Positions 43,659 to 53,636 of a stretch of DNA of 64,000 nt are shown in pieces. Within the stretch, counting starts at the first letter, position 1, and every line of letters starts with the position of its first letter. The stretch spans positions 14,103 to 78,102 of the forward strand of contig NZ_JACOPH010000015.1 of the NCBI RefSeq assembly GCF_014287635.1. The letters are read 5' to 3'. Both the position numbers and the translations under genes were made by a program. The DNA is from Roseburia zhanii (GTDB taxonomy: Bacteria; Bacillota; Clostridia; Lachnospirales; Lachnospiraceae). The notes beneath the pieces were generated by a model. The model saw only the letters and a program-made list of their open reading frames with translations. It did no database searches and had not been told where the DNA came from.

Positions 43659-44609
43659 ATGAAAAAAATTATTAAGCATTTTTTCTTACTAACTGGACTA
43701 GCTACTGGCTGTATTTATGGCATTAACAAATTTATAGATACAACTTCAGGTATTAAAAAGCTACTAAGTTCTAACAGTGGACATTTTTTTGAATGGCGTT
43801 TTGGTAACATCTTTTATACAAAACATGGGGAAGGTTCTCCGATTCTTCTGATCCACGATCTTCATCCGGCAAGTTCTTCGATCGAATGGAGTAAAATGAT
43901 CAAAAAATTATCAAAGCAGCATACAGTCTATACAATTGATCTTTTAGGCTGTGGTCGCTCAGACAAGCCTGGACTGACTTATACAAATTATATGTTTGTA
44001 CAGCTGATCACCGACTTTGTAAAGAAAGTCATCGAACAGAAAACAGATGTTATTGTTACCGGTGATTCCTGTTCCTTTACTTTAATGGCTGCAAATATGG
44101 ACGACAAGATCTTTGATCGTATTTTTCTGGTCAGCCCGCCATCTTTAGAATCACTTGTAAAAAATCCAACGAAACAGACAGACTTTGTAAAGAAAGTTTT
44201 AGAACTTCCGATCATCGGAACTTTCTGCTACAATCTTCAGATGCTTGAAGATAAGATCACAGATCTCTTTGAGCAAAAGTATTACCGCAAAAAAGCTTTT
44301 ATATCTGCAAACTTAAAGGACAGCTATTATGAATCTGCTCATTTAAACCACAGCAACGGCAGATTCTTATATGGAAGTATTCTTGGAAATTATACAAATA
44401 TCAACATCATTCCTGCCTTGAAGAAACTCGAAAATCCAATCTACATTCTTGGCAGTAGGGATACCCAGACATCGATCAGGATTATCGATTCCTATGTGAA
44501 GTATGATGAAAATATTGAAACAGCTTATATTTCCAACTGCAACAAACTTCCGCAGTTAGAAGAACCGGAAAAATTATATGAGATCATTTCTATGTTCTAT
44601 GACGAATAA
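43659..44609 (+). CDS. Membrane-anchored alpha/beta hydrolase
   Basis: 316 residues from ATG 43659 (AGGAGG at 6). N-terminal hydrophobic anchor (FFLLTGLATGCIYGI). Alpha/beta hydrolase core with LLIHDLHPASSS, TIDLLGCGRSDKP and a nucleophile elbow VTGDSCSF (G-D-S-C-S). Substrate unknown. Plus strand, opposed to its neighbours, with its own promoter and terminator. Confidence 0.8.
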   Translation: MKKIIKHFFLLTGLATGCIYGINKFIDTTSGIKKLLSSNSGHFFEWRFGNIFYTKHGEGSPILLIHDLHPASSSIEWSKMIKKLSKQHTVYTIDLLGCGRSDKPGLTYTNYMFVQLITDFVKKVIEQKTDVIVTGDSCSFTLMAANMDDKIFDRIFLVSPPSLESLVKNPTKQTDFVKKVLELPIIGTFCYNLQMLEDKITDLFEQKYYRKKAFISANLKDSYYESAHLNHSNGRFLYGSILGNYTNINIIPALKKLENPIYILGSRDTQTSIRIIDSYVKYDENIETAYISNCNKLPQLEEPEKLYEIISMFYDE

Positions 44610-44640
44610 TACTCTATTACAGATATGATACGATAATAGA

Positions 44641-44682
44641 AAACCGATTGCTTAACATGAAATTAAAGCAATCGGTTTTTTT
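44641..44682. terminator. Bidirectional terminator
   Basis: AAACCGATTGCTT / AAGCAATCGGTTT, a perfect 13-bp stem followed by a T-run, between the convergent hydrolase and rsmG genes. Confidence 0.88.
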
Positions 44683-44695
44683 ATCCTTATATTGT

Positions 44696-45412
44696 TTACT
44701 TCAATGGCATCTTCGAAGGTGTTCCAGCCTTTCTCGGATAAGTCTTTGGTGTTGTCTTCACTTTCTCCACAACAACAAATGAACGCTTACTTTCTTCAAG
44801 GTCAAACTTATAAACTTCCTTTAATTTTCCACCAAGCAAGAAACATGCTTTTTTTGACTCCTGCACTTCTTCTTCAATCTCTCCTGACTTATAAGAGATA
44901 AATTTTCCACCAATGTGGACAAATGGCAGGCAATATTCCTCTAAAGTGGATAAATTTGCCACGGCACGAGATACGCAGAGGTCAAATTTTTCTCTATATT
45001 CCAAATTTCGTGCTAATTCTTCTGCTCTGGCATGAACTGCATAAATCGATGTCAGTCCTAATTCTTCTATCACTTCTTCAATAAAATGAATCCTTTTATT
45101 TAAAGAATCGACTAATGTGATCTCTATTTCAGGAAATGCGATTTTAAGTGGGATTCCCGGAAAACCTGCTCCGGTCCCCAGATCAATGATCTTCACTGGT
45201 TGATCTAAATCTGTGACATGATTTAAATATATTGAATCTAAAAAATGCTTTTCTACTACTTCTGTAAATTCTGTAATACCTGTCAGGTTCATTACTTTGT
45301 TTTTATCGATCAGCATATTATAAAAAGTATAAAATTGCCGCTTCTGCAAGTCAGAAAATGTAAAACCTGCTTGTTCAAATTTATCTGACATATAAGAAAT
45401 TTTTTCTTTCAT
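44696..45412 (-). CDS. rsmG: 16S rRNA (guanine527-N7)-methyltransferase RsmG
   Basis: 238 residues, the usual length. SAM-binding motif KIIDLGTGAGFPGIPLKIA near 75, then VDSLNKRIHFIEEV and CVSRAVANL. Ends with a basic tail. Methylates G527 of 16S rRNA; loss gives low-level streptomycin resistance in other bacteria. Follows mnmG by 12 bases in the conserved origin operon. Confidence 0.95.
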   Translation of the reverse strand: MKEKISYMSDKFEQAGFTFSDLQKRQFYTFYNMLIDKNKVMNLTGITEFTEVVEKHFLDSIYLNHVTDLDQPVKIIDLGTGAGFPGIPLKIAFPEIEITLVDSLNKRIHFIEEVIEELGLTSIYAVHARAEELARNLEYREKFDLCVSRAVANLSTLEEYCLPFVHIGGKFISYKSGEIEEEVQESKKACFLLGGKLKEVYKFDLEESKRSFVVVEKVKTTPKTYPRKAGTPSKMPLK

Positions 45413-45424
45413 CCAATACCCTTT

Positions 45425-47329
45425 CTACTTTTTCGTATTCTGATATTTGAGCTGCTCTAAGTAAACAAGTATTACAGAAATATCTGCCGGTGAAACTCCA
45501 GAAATTCTCGAAGCCTGTCCGATAGAAACCGGTTTTACCAGATTTAATTTCTGGATGGCTTCTTTTCTAAGACCATGAATATCTTCATAATTAAAATCTT
45601 CCGGTAGTTTTTTCTTCTCTAATTTTTTAAACTGTGCAACCTGTTTGATCTGTCTGTTGATATATCCTTCGTATTTCACATTGATATTGACTTGTTCTCT
45701 GACTTCATCTGGAAGTTCCGGTCTTTCCGGATCGATCGGCGCTAAGATGTCATAAGAAAGTTCCGGTCTTCTGATCATTTCCACTAATGATGTTCCGGTA
45801 TTGAGTGGAATACTTCCGTAGGCTTCTAATAAGGACTGTACTTTCTGGTTCGCTCCGATCATCACTTTAGAAATACGTTGCATTTCCTGTTCGATCAAAG
45901 CTTCTTTCTTTAACACCCACTGATATCTGTCCTCCGGAATCAGTCCTACTTCATAACCTTTCTTTGTCAGGCGTAAATCCGCATTATCCTGCCGCAAAAG
46001 GAGGCGATATTCCGCTCTTGAAGTCATCATGCGGTAAGGTTCGTGATTTTCTTTTGTTACAAGATCATCGATCAATACTCCGATATATGCTTCGGAACGA
46101 TCTAAGACCAGTGGCTCTTTTCCTTTAACATACATAGATGCATTAATCCCTGCGATCAATCCCTGTGATGCTGCTTCTTCATAACCGGAACTTCCGTTAA
46201 ACTGTCCACCACTAAAAAGTCCCTTAATTTTTTTAAATTCCAATGTCGGATACAACTGATTTGGATTGATGCAGTCATACTCGATCGCATAAGCATTTCT
46301 GACGATCTTCGCATGTTCTAATCCCGGAACTGTCCGATACATCTGGTACTGTACATCTTCCGGCAATGAACTTGACATTCCACCGACATACATTTCATTC
46401 GTATTGATTCCTTCCGGTTCAATAAATACCTGATGCTTATTTTTATCTGCAAATTTTACAACCTTATCTTCGATCGATGGGCAGTACCTTGGACCTGTTC
46501 CCTCGATCACACCTGCATAGATAGGTGAACGGTCTAAATTTTTGCGAATGATCTCGTGTGTCTTTTCATTCGTATAAGTCAGCCAGCAGGAAACCTGTTC
46601 CTTCTGGATATCCTCAGGATTTGTTGTAAAAGAAAATGGAACGATCTTTTCATCTCCGAACTGTTCGACCATTTTTGAAAAATCAATCGACTTCTTATCC
46701 ATCCTCGCCGGTGTTCCTGTTTTAAAACGAAACATTTCTATGCCATGCGCTTTTAAGGAATCGGTCAGATAATTTGCAGCCGAAAGACCATTTGGTCCTG
46801 TATGCGTTACCATCTCACCGGTCAGACACCTTGCACGAAGGTAAGTACCTGTACATAAGACAACTGACTTAGAATAATAAGTCGCACCGGAAACTGTTTT
46901 TACACCGCAGATCTTATATGTATCTTCCTCTCCTTCTGTGAGGATTTCTGATACTTCCGCCTGACGGATCGTAAGATGTTCTGTTGCCTGTAATGTTTTT
47001 CTCATCTCCATACTGTAAGATGCTTTGTCTGCCTGAGCTCTCAAAGAGTGGACCGCAGGTCCTTTGGATTTATTTAACATCTTAGACTGGATAAATGTCT
47101 TATCAATATTTTTTCCCATCTCACCACCTAATGCATCGATTTCACGCACTAAATGTCCTTTTGAACTTCCGCCGATATTCGGGTTACATGGCATCATGGC
47201 AATGCTGTCCACACTAACTGTAAATAAAATCGTTTCTAATCCGAGTCTTGCAGATGCTAATGCAGCTTCACAGCCTGCATGGCCTGCACCTACAACACAT
47301 ACATCATAATTCTCCACAATACAGGGCAT
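45425..47329 (-). CDS. mnmG: tRNA uridine-34 modification enzyme MnmG (GidA)
   Basis: 634 residues from ATG 47329 (GAAGGAAG upstream); a longer frame starting at 47398 adds 23 unconserved residues. FAD-binding [19 protein letters not shown] at the N-terminus, [30 protein letters not shown], and [15 protein letters not shown]. With MnmE it installs the cmnm5 group at U34 of tRNA. Confidence 0.96.
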   Translation of the reverse strand: MPCIVENYDVCVVGAGHAGCEAALASARLGLETILFTVSVDSIAMMPCNPNIGGSSKGHLVREIDALGGEMGKNIDKTFIQSKMLNKSKGPAVHSLRAQADKASYSMEMRKTLQATEHLTIRQAEVSEILTEGEEDTYKICGVKTVSGATYYSKSVVLCTGTYLRARCLTGEMVTHTGPNGLSAANYLTDSLKAHGIEMFRFKTGTPARMDKKSIDFSKMVEQFGDEKIVPFSFTTNPEDIQKEQVSCWLTYTNEKTHEIIRKNLDRSPIYAGVIEGTGPRYCPSIEDKVVKFADKNKHQVFIEPEGINTNEMYVGGMSSSLPEDVQYQMYRTVPGLEHAKIVRNAYAIEYDCINPNQLYPTLEFKKIKGLFSGGQFNGSSGYEEAASQGLIAGINASMYVKGKEPLVLDRSEAYIGVLIDDLVTKENHEPYRMMTSRAEYRLLLRQDNADLRLTKKGYEVGLIPEDRYQWVLKKEALIEQEMQRISKVMIGANQKVQSLLEAYGSIPLNTGTSLVEMIRRPELSYDILAPIDPERPELPDEVREQVNINVKYEGYINRQIKQVAQFKKLEKKKLPEDFNYEDIHGLRKEAIQKLNLVKPVSIGQASRISGVSPADISVILVYLEQLKYQNTKK

Positions 47330-47363
47330 TTTTCTTCCTTCTTTCCACTTTTTTATCCGTTTA

Positions 47364-48740
47364 TTATTTTCCCATACAGAATTTACTGAATATCTCATTT
47401 ACCAGATCATCTTCTACTGACTCTCCGATAATTTTTCCAAGTTCCTCATATGCATTCATAAGATCGATCGAATAAAAATCTTCCGGCATACCATCTAAGA
47501 TACTCTGCTTTACTAACTTAAGACTACTTTGTACTTCCATAAGTGAAGCGGTATGTCTTGCATTCGTAATATAAACTTCCTCATTCATCTGTATCTTACC
47601 ATCAAAAAACATTTCTTCGATCGTATTTTCTAATTCGTCAATCCCAATCCGGTGTTTTGCTGAAATTGAGAGGATTCTCTTATTTAAGTATCCTTTCATT
47701 TCTTCCTCTGTAATTACAGAAGTCAGATCGGATTTATTTAACAAAATGATTGTATTACGCTCTTTTAAGATTTCAATAATTTTCTTATCATCTTCATCTA
47801 ACGGGATCGATGCATCTACAACATAAATCACAAGATCTGCGGTTTCCACATATTCTCTTGCCTTATCAACCCCTATCTTTTCTACGATATCTTCTGTATT
47901 CCGGATTCCTGCCGTATCGATCACATTTAGACTGATTCCATTTAAACGGATCTGTTCTTCGATCACATCTCTTGTCGTTCCGGCAATATCAGTAACGATT
48001 GCCCGGTCTTTTCCGACTAAAGTATTCAGTAAAGATGATTTGCCTGAATTTGGCTTGCCGACGATCACTGTACGGATACCTTCTTTTAAAATCAAACCGT
48101 TTTTAGCATTTTTTAAAAGATCTGCAATCTTATCTGAAATCTCATCTACTATCTGCATAAGATGATCTCCGTAAGATTCTAACTGATAATGCTCTGGATC
48201 ATCTATCGCAGATTCAATAAATGCAATCTCATGTAAAATCTCACTTCGGATTGTTCCGATCTTTTCTGATATTGCACCCTGCAACTGATCTATCGATGCT
48301 TTTAATGCAAAATCATTTTTCGCATTGATCACATCAATAACGGATTCCGCCTGTGCAAGATCGATCCTTCCATTTAAAAAAGCACGTTTCGTAAATTCTC
48401 CCGGTTCTGCAGGTCTTGCACCACTCTTTATAACCAGTTCTAAGATCCTTGTCATCACTAAAGTTCCACCATGACAATCGATCTCTACGGTATCTTCTCT
48501 GGTATAACTTTTTGGTGCAAGCATGAGAAGTACCATGACTTCATCGATCACTTCATCACCATCTACTGCAAAACCATAATGGATCGTATGTGATTTACAA
48601 TCAGCTAATTTTTTTTCTGATGATTTCAGCCTTATCATCTTATCTGCGACTTCTACTGCTTCTTCTCCGCTGATCCTGATAATTCCAATACCGGAATTTG
48701 TCATTGCTGTTGCTATGGCAGCAATCGTATCCGTTTTCAT
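47364..48740 (-). CDS. mnmE: tRNA modification GTPase MnmE (TrmE)
   Basis: 458 residues. N-terminal folate-binding domain ([19 protein letters not shown]). G domain with [25 protein letters not shown] and NKSD. C-terminal catalytic FCMGK end. Partner of MnmG, encoded 34 bases downstream. GGAGG before the ATG. Confidence 0.96.
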   Translation of the reverse strand: MKTDTIAAIATAMTNSGIGIIRISGEEAVEVADKMIRLKSSEKKLADCKSHTIHYGFAVDGDEVIDEVMVLLMLAPKSYTREDTVEIDCHGGTLVMTRILELVIKSGARPAEPGEFTKRAFLNGRIDLAQAESVIDVINAKNDFALKASIDQLQGAISEKIGTIRSEILHEIAFIESAIDDPEHYQLESYGDHLMQIVDEISDKIADLLKNAKNGLILKEGIRTVIVGKPNSGKSSLLNTLVGKDRAIVTDIAGTTRDVIEEQIRLNGISLNVIDTAGIRNTEDIVEKIGVDKAREYVETADLVIYVVDASIPLDEDDKKIIEILKERNTIILLNKSDLTSVITEEEMKGYLNKRILSISAKHRIGIDELENTIEEMFFDGKIQMNEEVYITNARHTASLMEVQSSLKLVKQSILDGMPEDFYSIDLMNAYEELGKIIGESVEDDLVNEIFSKFCMGK

Positions 48741-48779
48741 ATAAATACCTCCACTAATCTTCTCTTACAGATGAAAGAA

Positions 48780-48838
48780 GGCTGTTGCAGACACTATCTT
48801 ACGATTAAATTACGAAAGTATAATGTATTGCAACAGCC
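48780..48838 (-). terminator. Long-loop hairpin between jag and mnmE
   Basis: GGCTGTTGCA / TGCAACAGCC (48780-48789, 48829-48838) with a 39-base loop that contains AATACATTATACT on the minus strand. May terminate the rpmH-jag transcript or hold a promoter for mnmE. Confidence 0.45.
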
Positions 48839-48846
48839 CCTTTAAA

Positions 48847-49470
48847 CTATTTCTTCAACGTAACAACTACATGACGGTAAGGATCTTCTCCCTCACTGTG
48901 AGTCGTAACATATCTGTCATTCTGTAATGCGGAATGAATCACCCTTCTCTCAAATGGATTCATCGGCTCTAAAGCAACTGGTCTTTTTGTACGCTTTACT
49001 TTATAAGCAATGTTCTTTGCAAGATTATCTAATGTTTCTTTTCTTCTGACACGATAGTTCTCTGTATCGATCTTAACTTTATAATATGTTTCAAAATTTT
49101 TATGAACTGCATTATTTGCAAGCAACTGTAAGGAATCTAAAGTCTGTCCTCTTTTTCCGATCAGAACACCCATATCATTTCCTTTTAATTCTACATCAAT
49201 GTTACGGCTATCCTCATCGATCTGAATCAAGATCTCTACTTCTAACTTCATTGCGTTAAAAATATCTGACAAGAACTTTCTTAAATAAGTTTCCGGTGTC
49301 AATGTCTTTGTTACTTTAATCTTTACAGGCTTTGCACCAATTCCTAAAAATCCGCTGCTTCCCTTATCGATCACTTCGATTTCTACCTGATCACTTGTTG
49401 CTCCTAATTTGACTAAAGCATCCGTTACTGCTTCATCATACGTTTTTGCTGAAACTTCAATAAAATCCAT
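48847..49470 (-). CDS. khpB: RNA-binding protein Jag/KhpB
   Basis: 207 residues. Jag_N domain (FIEVSAKTYDEAVTDALVKLG), type II KH domain (DVELKGNDMGVLIGKRGQTLDSLQLLAN) and R3H domain (LEPMNPFERRVIHSALQ). Binds RNA with KhpA and affects cell-wall growth in relatives. Fourteen bases after yidC, the conserved pair. Confidence 0.94.
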   Translation of the reverse strand: MDFIEVSAKTYDEAVTDALVKLGATSDQVEIEVIDKGSSGFLGIGAKPVKIKVTKTLTPETYLRKFLSDIFNAMKLEVEILIQIDEDSRNIDVELKGNDMGVLIGKRGQTLDSLQLLANNAVHKNFETYYKVKIDTENYRVRRKETLDNLAKNIAYKVKRTKRPVALEPMNPFERRVIHSALQNDRYVTTHSEGEDPYRHVVVTLKK

Positions 49471-49484
49471 AGTAATTAGCCCCC

Positions 49485-50756
49485 TTATCTACTATTTTTT
49501 TCGTTAAATTCCTTTACTAGATTTGCCTTTGCTGACATACTTCCCGGTTTTGCTTTACTTCTGTTTACAGCAGCTTTTTCTAAGATTTCTTCTTTTTCTT
49601 TAGAACTAACTGCCGGCTCACTGATGTTTTTCGTCTTTAACTTTGCAGCCTGATTGATCTGATTTTCAGAAATGCCCATCTTTTCACGTTTCTTTTTGGC
49701 TTTTTCCTGATTCTTCTTAATGATATCATCAAGATCTATTTTCTCAAAATGTTTATTTAAACAGATCTGCTGTATTGTACGGACTAATGCACTGATGATC
49801 CAGTAAATACCAAGACCAACCGGAACTGTAAAACAAAATACTAAAGAGAACAACGGCATGATCTTATTCATGGTATTCATCTGTGCTGCCATTGCATCAT
49901 TATCGCCGCCGTTTGCTGTAGCCTGCGGCATCAGTTTAATATTTAATACCTGTGTCAGATAAGATGTTACCGGTATTAACAGTGCTAAGATCACCATCAG
50001 ATATGCGTGGTTACCCATGCTTGTCTTTATAACATTTAACGGTGTATCGGAAATATTGATTCCAATAAAGTTATTGATCTTGCTGATATGTTCCTGTGTA
50101 GATACGATCACATCTGTAAGACCGCTGAACTTATCTTTTAAAAGCTCCCATCCAGAAGAATTCATTGCATATAAAGTATCTACAATATAATTAGATAAAA
50201 CCGTGTGGTCTGTTGATGTAAAATCAACACGTACAGTTTTTAAATTTACTTCTTCAACAAACTTAGCCATGATATTCTGATAATCAGAAGTAGCCATAAT
50301 GCCATCTACTAATGCACTAAACTGGCTCTTTACACTTCCTAAGTATGCAGGAACATTGTAGAATACACGATACAATGCTAAAAGGATTGGGAAGTTAATC
50401 AGCATATATACACAGCTTCCGGTAGGGGAAACACCATATTTCTGATAAACAGCCTGTGTTTCGTCCTGCATTGCCTGCATGGAAACCTGATCTTTTTTAC
50501 CCTGATACTTCTTCTGTACCTTCTGAAGTTCCGGCTGCATCTTCATAGACAGCTTTGAGAACTTCTGCTGCTGATAAGTGATTGGGAACAGACACATATA
50601 GATAACAATCGTAAAGATGATAATTGTTAAACTAATATTCTCGATTCCACATACATCGGTCATGAACACATAGATCCAGTTCATGATCCATCCAAGAACT
50701 CTTGCAATAGGTCCAAGAATTGCTCCATCATATGCTGTTAAAATAATATCTGCCAC
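49485..50756 (-). CDS. yidC: Membrane protein insertase YidC (SpoIIIJ)
   Basis: 423 residues from GTG 50756 (AGGAGG at 9). First helix at 25-60, then YidC core helices with the QQQKFSKLSMKMQPELQKVQKKY hairpin and a GSCVYMLINFPILLALYRVFYNVP region. A large insert between core helices (about 150-230), TM4-5 near 240-340, and a Lys-rich cytosolic tail. Inserts membrane proteins with or without SecYEG. Confidence 0.95.
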   Translation of the reverse strand: MADIILTAYDGAILGPIARVLGWIMNWIYVFMTDVCGIENISLTIIIFTIVIYMCLFPITYQQQKFSKLSMKMQPELQKVQKKYQGKKDQVSMQAMQDETQAVYQKYGVSPTGSCVYMLINFPILLALYRVFYNVPAYLGSVKSQFSALVDGIMATSDYQNIMAKFVEEVNLKTVRVDFTSTDHTVLSNYIVDTLYAMNSSGWELLKDKFSGLTDVIVSTQEHISKINNFIGINISDTPLNVIKTSMGNHAYLMVILALLIPVTSYLTQVLNIKLMPQATANGGDNDAMAAQMNTMNKIMPLFSLVFCFTVPVGLGIYWIISALVRTIQQICLNKHFEKIDLDDIIKKNQEKAKKKREKMGISENQINQAAKLKTKNISEPAVSSKEKEEILEKAAVNRSKAKPGSMSAKANLVKEFNEKNSR

Positions 50757-50782
50757 TGTAACATACCTCCTAAATATGGTTA

Positions 50783-50808
50783 GTAACTATTCGATACCTG
50801 ATAGTTAC
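50783..50808 (-). promoter_or_regulatory. Hairpin between yidD and yidC
   Basis: GTAACTAT / ATAGTTAC (50783-50790, 50801-50808), 26 bases ahead of the yidC GTG. Lacks a T-run, so it is a likely mRNA processing or translation-control element. Confidence 0.4.
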
Positions 50809-50815
50809 GTTACAT

Positions 50816-51031
50816 TTATGGAACAGGATCATATCCGCCTTTTGAAAAAGGATTACATCTCAATATCCGCCATACAGCCAATGTACCGCCCTTTAATGCA
50901 CCATATTTTTCCACAGCTTCCAAACCATACTCCGAACAGGTCGGACAATACGGGCATTTTGTCGATTTCAAAGGCGACAAATATTTTCTATAAAATTTAA
51001 TCATTGCAATTAAAATATTTTTCAAAATCAT
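50816..51031 (-). CDS. yidD: Membrane protein insertion efficiency factor YidD
   Basis: 71 residues with MIKFYRKYLSPLKSTKCPYCPTCSEYGLEAV and RILRCNPFSKGGYDPVP, both diagnostic of YidD (three conserved Cys and the CNP-GGxDPVP end). N-terminal amphipathic helix. Overlaps rnpA by 4 bases. Confidence 0.95.
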   Translation of the reverse strand: MILKNILIAMIKFYRKYLSPLKSTKCPYCPTCSEYGLEAVEKYGALKGGTLAVWRILRCNPFSKGGYDPVP

Positions 51032-51384
51032 TCCATCTTCTTTTCATTTTCTACTACGATACCATGTTTCTTTGCCAGTCCAAGCAGAGCATGTTCGATT
51101 TCATGGTAAGATGCATTCTTAGCATTTACTCTGCAGATGACTACAATATCCAGACCACTCTCAAACATTTCTTCGTGCAGTCTGTAACTTTCTCTCACTA
51201 AACGGGTAAGATGATGTCTGACGACACTGTTTCCTACCTTTTTACTTACTGATATTCCTAATCTGTTTCTTTGCGTATCATTCTTTAACACATACATTAC
51301 TAAAAGTTTGTTTGCATGAGAAGTTCCCTTATTATATACATTTCTAAAATCCATATTCTTTTTCAGCGATTCTGAGAATTTCAT
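51028..51384 (-). CDS. rnpA: Ribonuclease P protein component
   Basis: 118 residues from ATG 51384; a TTG at 51396 overlaps the GGAG. RNase P fold with FRNVYNKGTSHANKLLVMYVL. The signature helix reads GNSVVRHHLTRLVRESYRL, where most relatives have RNR; here it is RHH. Helps the RNA subunit bind pre-tRNA. Between rpmH and yidD, as is standard. Confidence 0.94.
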   Translation of the reverse strand: MKFSESLKKNMDFRNVYNKGTSHANKLLVMYVLKNDTQRNRLGISVSKKVGNSVVRHHLTRLVRESYRLHEEMFESGLDIVVICRVNAKNASYHEIEHALLGLAKKHGIVVENEKKME

Positions 51385-51425
51385 ATGCGATACCAAACTC
51401 CTTTACATTTCTTCTTAAATAGAAG

Positions 51426-51447
51426 AAAAGACCACAAAATATGTGGC
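51426..51447 (-). terminator. Hairpin after rpmH
   Basis: GGCCACA / TGTGGTC with a 5-base loop and TTTTC on the minus strand, starting at the rpmH stop codon. Probably reduces transcription into rnpA relative to rpmH. Confidence 0.55.
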
Positions 51448-51582
51448 CTAAGCTGATAATTTTTTTCTTCCTTTTAATCTTCTTGCAGCCAATACTTTTC
51501 TTCCGCCTGCTGTGCTCATTCTTGATCTGAAACCATGAACTTTAGATCTCTGTCTTTTTTTTGGTTGGAATGTCATCTTCAT
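51448..51582 (-). CDS. rpmH: 50S ribosomal protein L34
   Basis: 44 residues: [20 protein letters not shown], then [24 protein letters not shown], fully typical of L34. AGGAGGTGG lies 10 bases before the ATG. Divergent from dnaA across the origin. Confidence 0.97.
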   Translation of the reverse strand: MKMTFQPKKRQRSKVHGFRSRMSTAGGRKVLAARRLKGRKKLSA

Positions 51583-51692
51583 ACTTTTGCCACCTCCTCT
51601 ACTTTAGAAAACATCATTTCAATTATAACAAAAAAACCTTCTAAGTCAAGTAAAAATGCTATTTTTTCATAATTTCACACATTATTAAAAAG

Positions 51693-51777
51693 TTATCCAC
51701 AATTCACTTTTCCACATCAGCAATATTTTGTGGATTTGGTCAGAGTAATACACAATTTGTGGATAACTCGTGGATAA
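51693..51777. other. DnaA-box cluster of oriC, upstream of dnaA
   Basis: TTATCCACA (51693-51701), TTTTCCACA (51708-51716), TGTGGATTT (51729-51737), TGTGGATAA (51758-51766) and CGTGGATAA (51769-51777): five boxes in 85 bases within a 390-base gap between rpmH and dnaA, in AT-rich sequence. Together with the dnaA-dnaN gap it forms a bipartite origin. Confidence 0.9.
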
Positions 51778-51889
51778 GTGTGTGTTTTTTTCTGTAAACT
51801 TGTCTGATAAGCTGTGTATAGCATTGTATTCTTCCACTATTTTTCCTTTTTTTATTTCTTTTATCCCCCATACCTATGCAATTTTCTGA

Positions 51890-51918
51890 TTGATAATTTC
51901 ACTATTTTAGGTTATTAT
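51890..51918 (+). promoter_or_regulatory. Predicted dnaA promoter
   Basis: TTGATA (51890-51895), a 17-base spacer and TATTAT (51913-51918), 57 bases upstream of the start codon and just downstream of the DnaA boxes, so DnaA autoregulation is likely. Confidence 0.6.
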
Positions 51919-51975
51919 AAGGTGTGTAGGTCTTTTTATTTTTGATCTGCTAGGAAGAATAGATGGAGAATTTAG

Positions 51976-53331
51976 ATGGAAGCAATATTTGAAAAATGGG
52001 AAGATATTTTACAAACTGTAAAAGAAGAACATGAGATCACACAGATTTCTTTTGATACATGGTTAAAACCGTTAGAAATCTGCACTGTGGACGATCATAA
52101 ATTATACATACTTGTACCAGAAGAAATGAATATCACTGGTCTTAAATATATTACAAGAAGATATGAACTTCCTTTAAAAGTCACTATTGCTGAAATGACA
52201 GGAATTGAGTATGAACTTGTCTTTGTACTCCCGGAAGAGGCTAAAAAGTTAAAAACATCTCCAAAGAAACAGCCTGTAACATCGGAACTTGCAGAGCGTT
52301 CAAACTTAAATCCAAGTTATACATTTGATACATTCGTCGTTGGTAGTAATAACCGTTTTGCACAGTCAGCTTCTCTTGCCGTAGCAGAATCTCCGGGAGA
52401 AGCCTATAACCCTCTCTATATATATGGAGGACCGGGACTCGGCAAAACTCACCTTATGCACTCCATCGGTAATTTCATATTAGAACAGAATCCGGATCTT
52501 CGGGTTTTATATGTTACTTCTGAAGAATTTACAAATGAAGTTATCGAATCCATCCGTACCGGTAACGCAACTGCCATGACTAAGCTGCGTGAAAAATATC
52601 GTACCGTTGATGTACTGATGATCGATGATATACAGTTTATAATAGGAAAGGAAAGCACTCAGGAGGAGTTTTTCCATACGTTCAATGTACTCCATGCAGC
52701 CGGAAAACAGATCATTTTAACATCTGATAAACCGCCAAAAGAAATGGAAACACTTGAAGAACGTATCCAGTCACGTTTTGAATGGGGACTGATGGCAGAT
52801 ATCGGTGTTCCTGATTATGAAACACGTATGGCGATTCTCCGCCGCAAAGTCGAAGCTGATGAGATGGACTTAAGCGATGATATCCTTAATTATATAGCTA
52901 CGAATATCAAGTCCAACATCCGTGAACTTGAGGGAGCTTTAAATAAACTCTTAGCATACAGTAACCTCGTAAAAACTGAAATCACGATGGATATTGCTAT
53001 GAAAGAACTCCAGAATATCATTACACCGGATAAGCCTAAGGAGATCACTCCACAGCTTATCATTGAAGTTGTTTCCGAACACTGCCAGATCTCCTTAGAG
53101 CAGATGATCTCTAAGAACCGAAGCAGTGCTGTTGCACGACCTAGACAGATTGCCATGTATCTGTGCAAGAATATGACGAATATTCCACTTGAGTCTATTG
53201 GTAAGTTACTAGGCGGCCGTGACCATACAACGATCATGCATGGTGTCAATAAGATCACTGAAGAATATGAAACAAATGAAAATACACGTACTCTGATCGA
53301 AACGATTAAGAAAAAGATCAATCCAAATTAG
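51976..53331 (+). CDS. dnaA: Chromosomal replication initiator DnaA
   Basis: 451 residues. Domain I (IFEKWEDILQTVK...FDTWLKPLEI), short domain II, AAA+ domain with Walker A GGPGLGKTHLMH near 153 and VLMIDDIQFI near 213, domain IV with GGRDHTTIMHGVNKI at the C-terminus. Opens oriC and loads the replisome. GGAG at 7 bases before the ATG. Confidence 0.98.
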   Translation: MEAIFEKWEDILQTVKEEHEITQISFDTWLKPLEICTVDDHKLYILVPEEMNITGLKYITRRYELPLKVTIAEMTGIEYELVFVLPEEAKKLKTSPKKQPVTSELAERSNLNPSYTFDTFVVGSNNRFAQSASLAVAESPGEAYNPLYIYGGPGLGKTHLMHSIGNFILEQNPDLRVLYVTSEEFTNEVIESIRTGNATAMTKLREKYRTVDVLMIDDIQFIIGKESTQEEFFHTFNVLHAAGKQIILTSDKPPKEMETLEERIQSRFEWGLMADIGVPDYETRMAILRRKVEADEMDLSDDILNYIATNIKSNIRELEGALNKLLAYSNLVKTEITMDIAMKELQNIITPDKPKEITPQLIIEVVSEHCQISLEQMISKNRSSAVARPRQIAMYLCKNMTNIPLESIGKLLGGRDHTTIMHGVNKITEEYETNENTRTLIETIKKKINPN

Positions 53332-53636
53332 TTTTCCACATTTTGATGTGAATTTCACGTTTATATTGTGTTTAAACATACTGTAAAACTATTCATTGGT
53401 TGTGTACATTCATTTTTTCTGCTTTAACATCTTAGACTTGACCTTTTAAAATATACACAGCTTATCCAACGTAAATCCTCATGTTTTCTTTACTTTTAAA
53501 CATTGGTTTACCAAATGTAATTGCTTTATTTTCAGTCATTCTAAGGGTTTTTAACTTATTAACACCCCCTAATACTACTACTTCGAAATCTTTTTAATTT
53601 TATATATATGCTTTTTTGAAAGGAGTTATACACAAC
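53332..53636. other. dnaA-dnaN intergenic region, second part of oriC
   Basis: 305 bases without a gene. DnaA-box-like TTTTCCACA at 53332-53340 and TTATCCAAC at 53462-53470, then a very AT-rich stretch near 53590-53615 suited to unwinding. In Bacillus-type origins the unwinding element lies here. Also holds the dnaN ribosome site. Confidence 0.7.
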
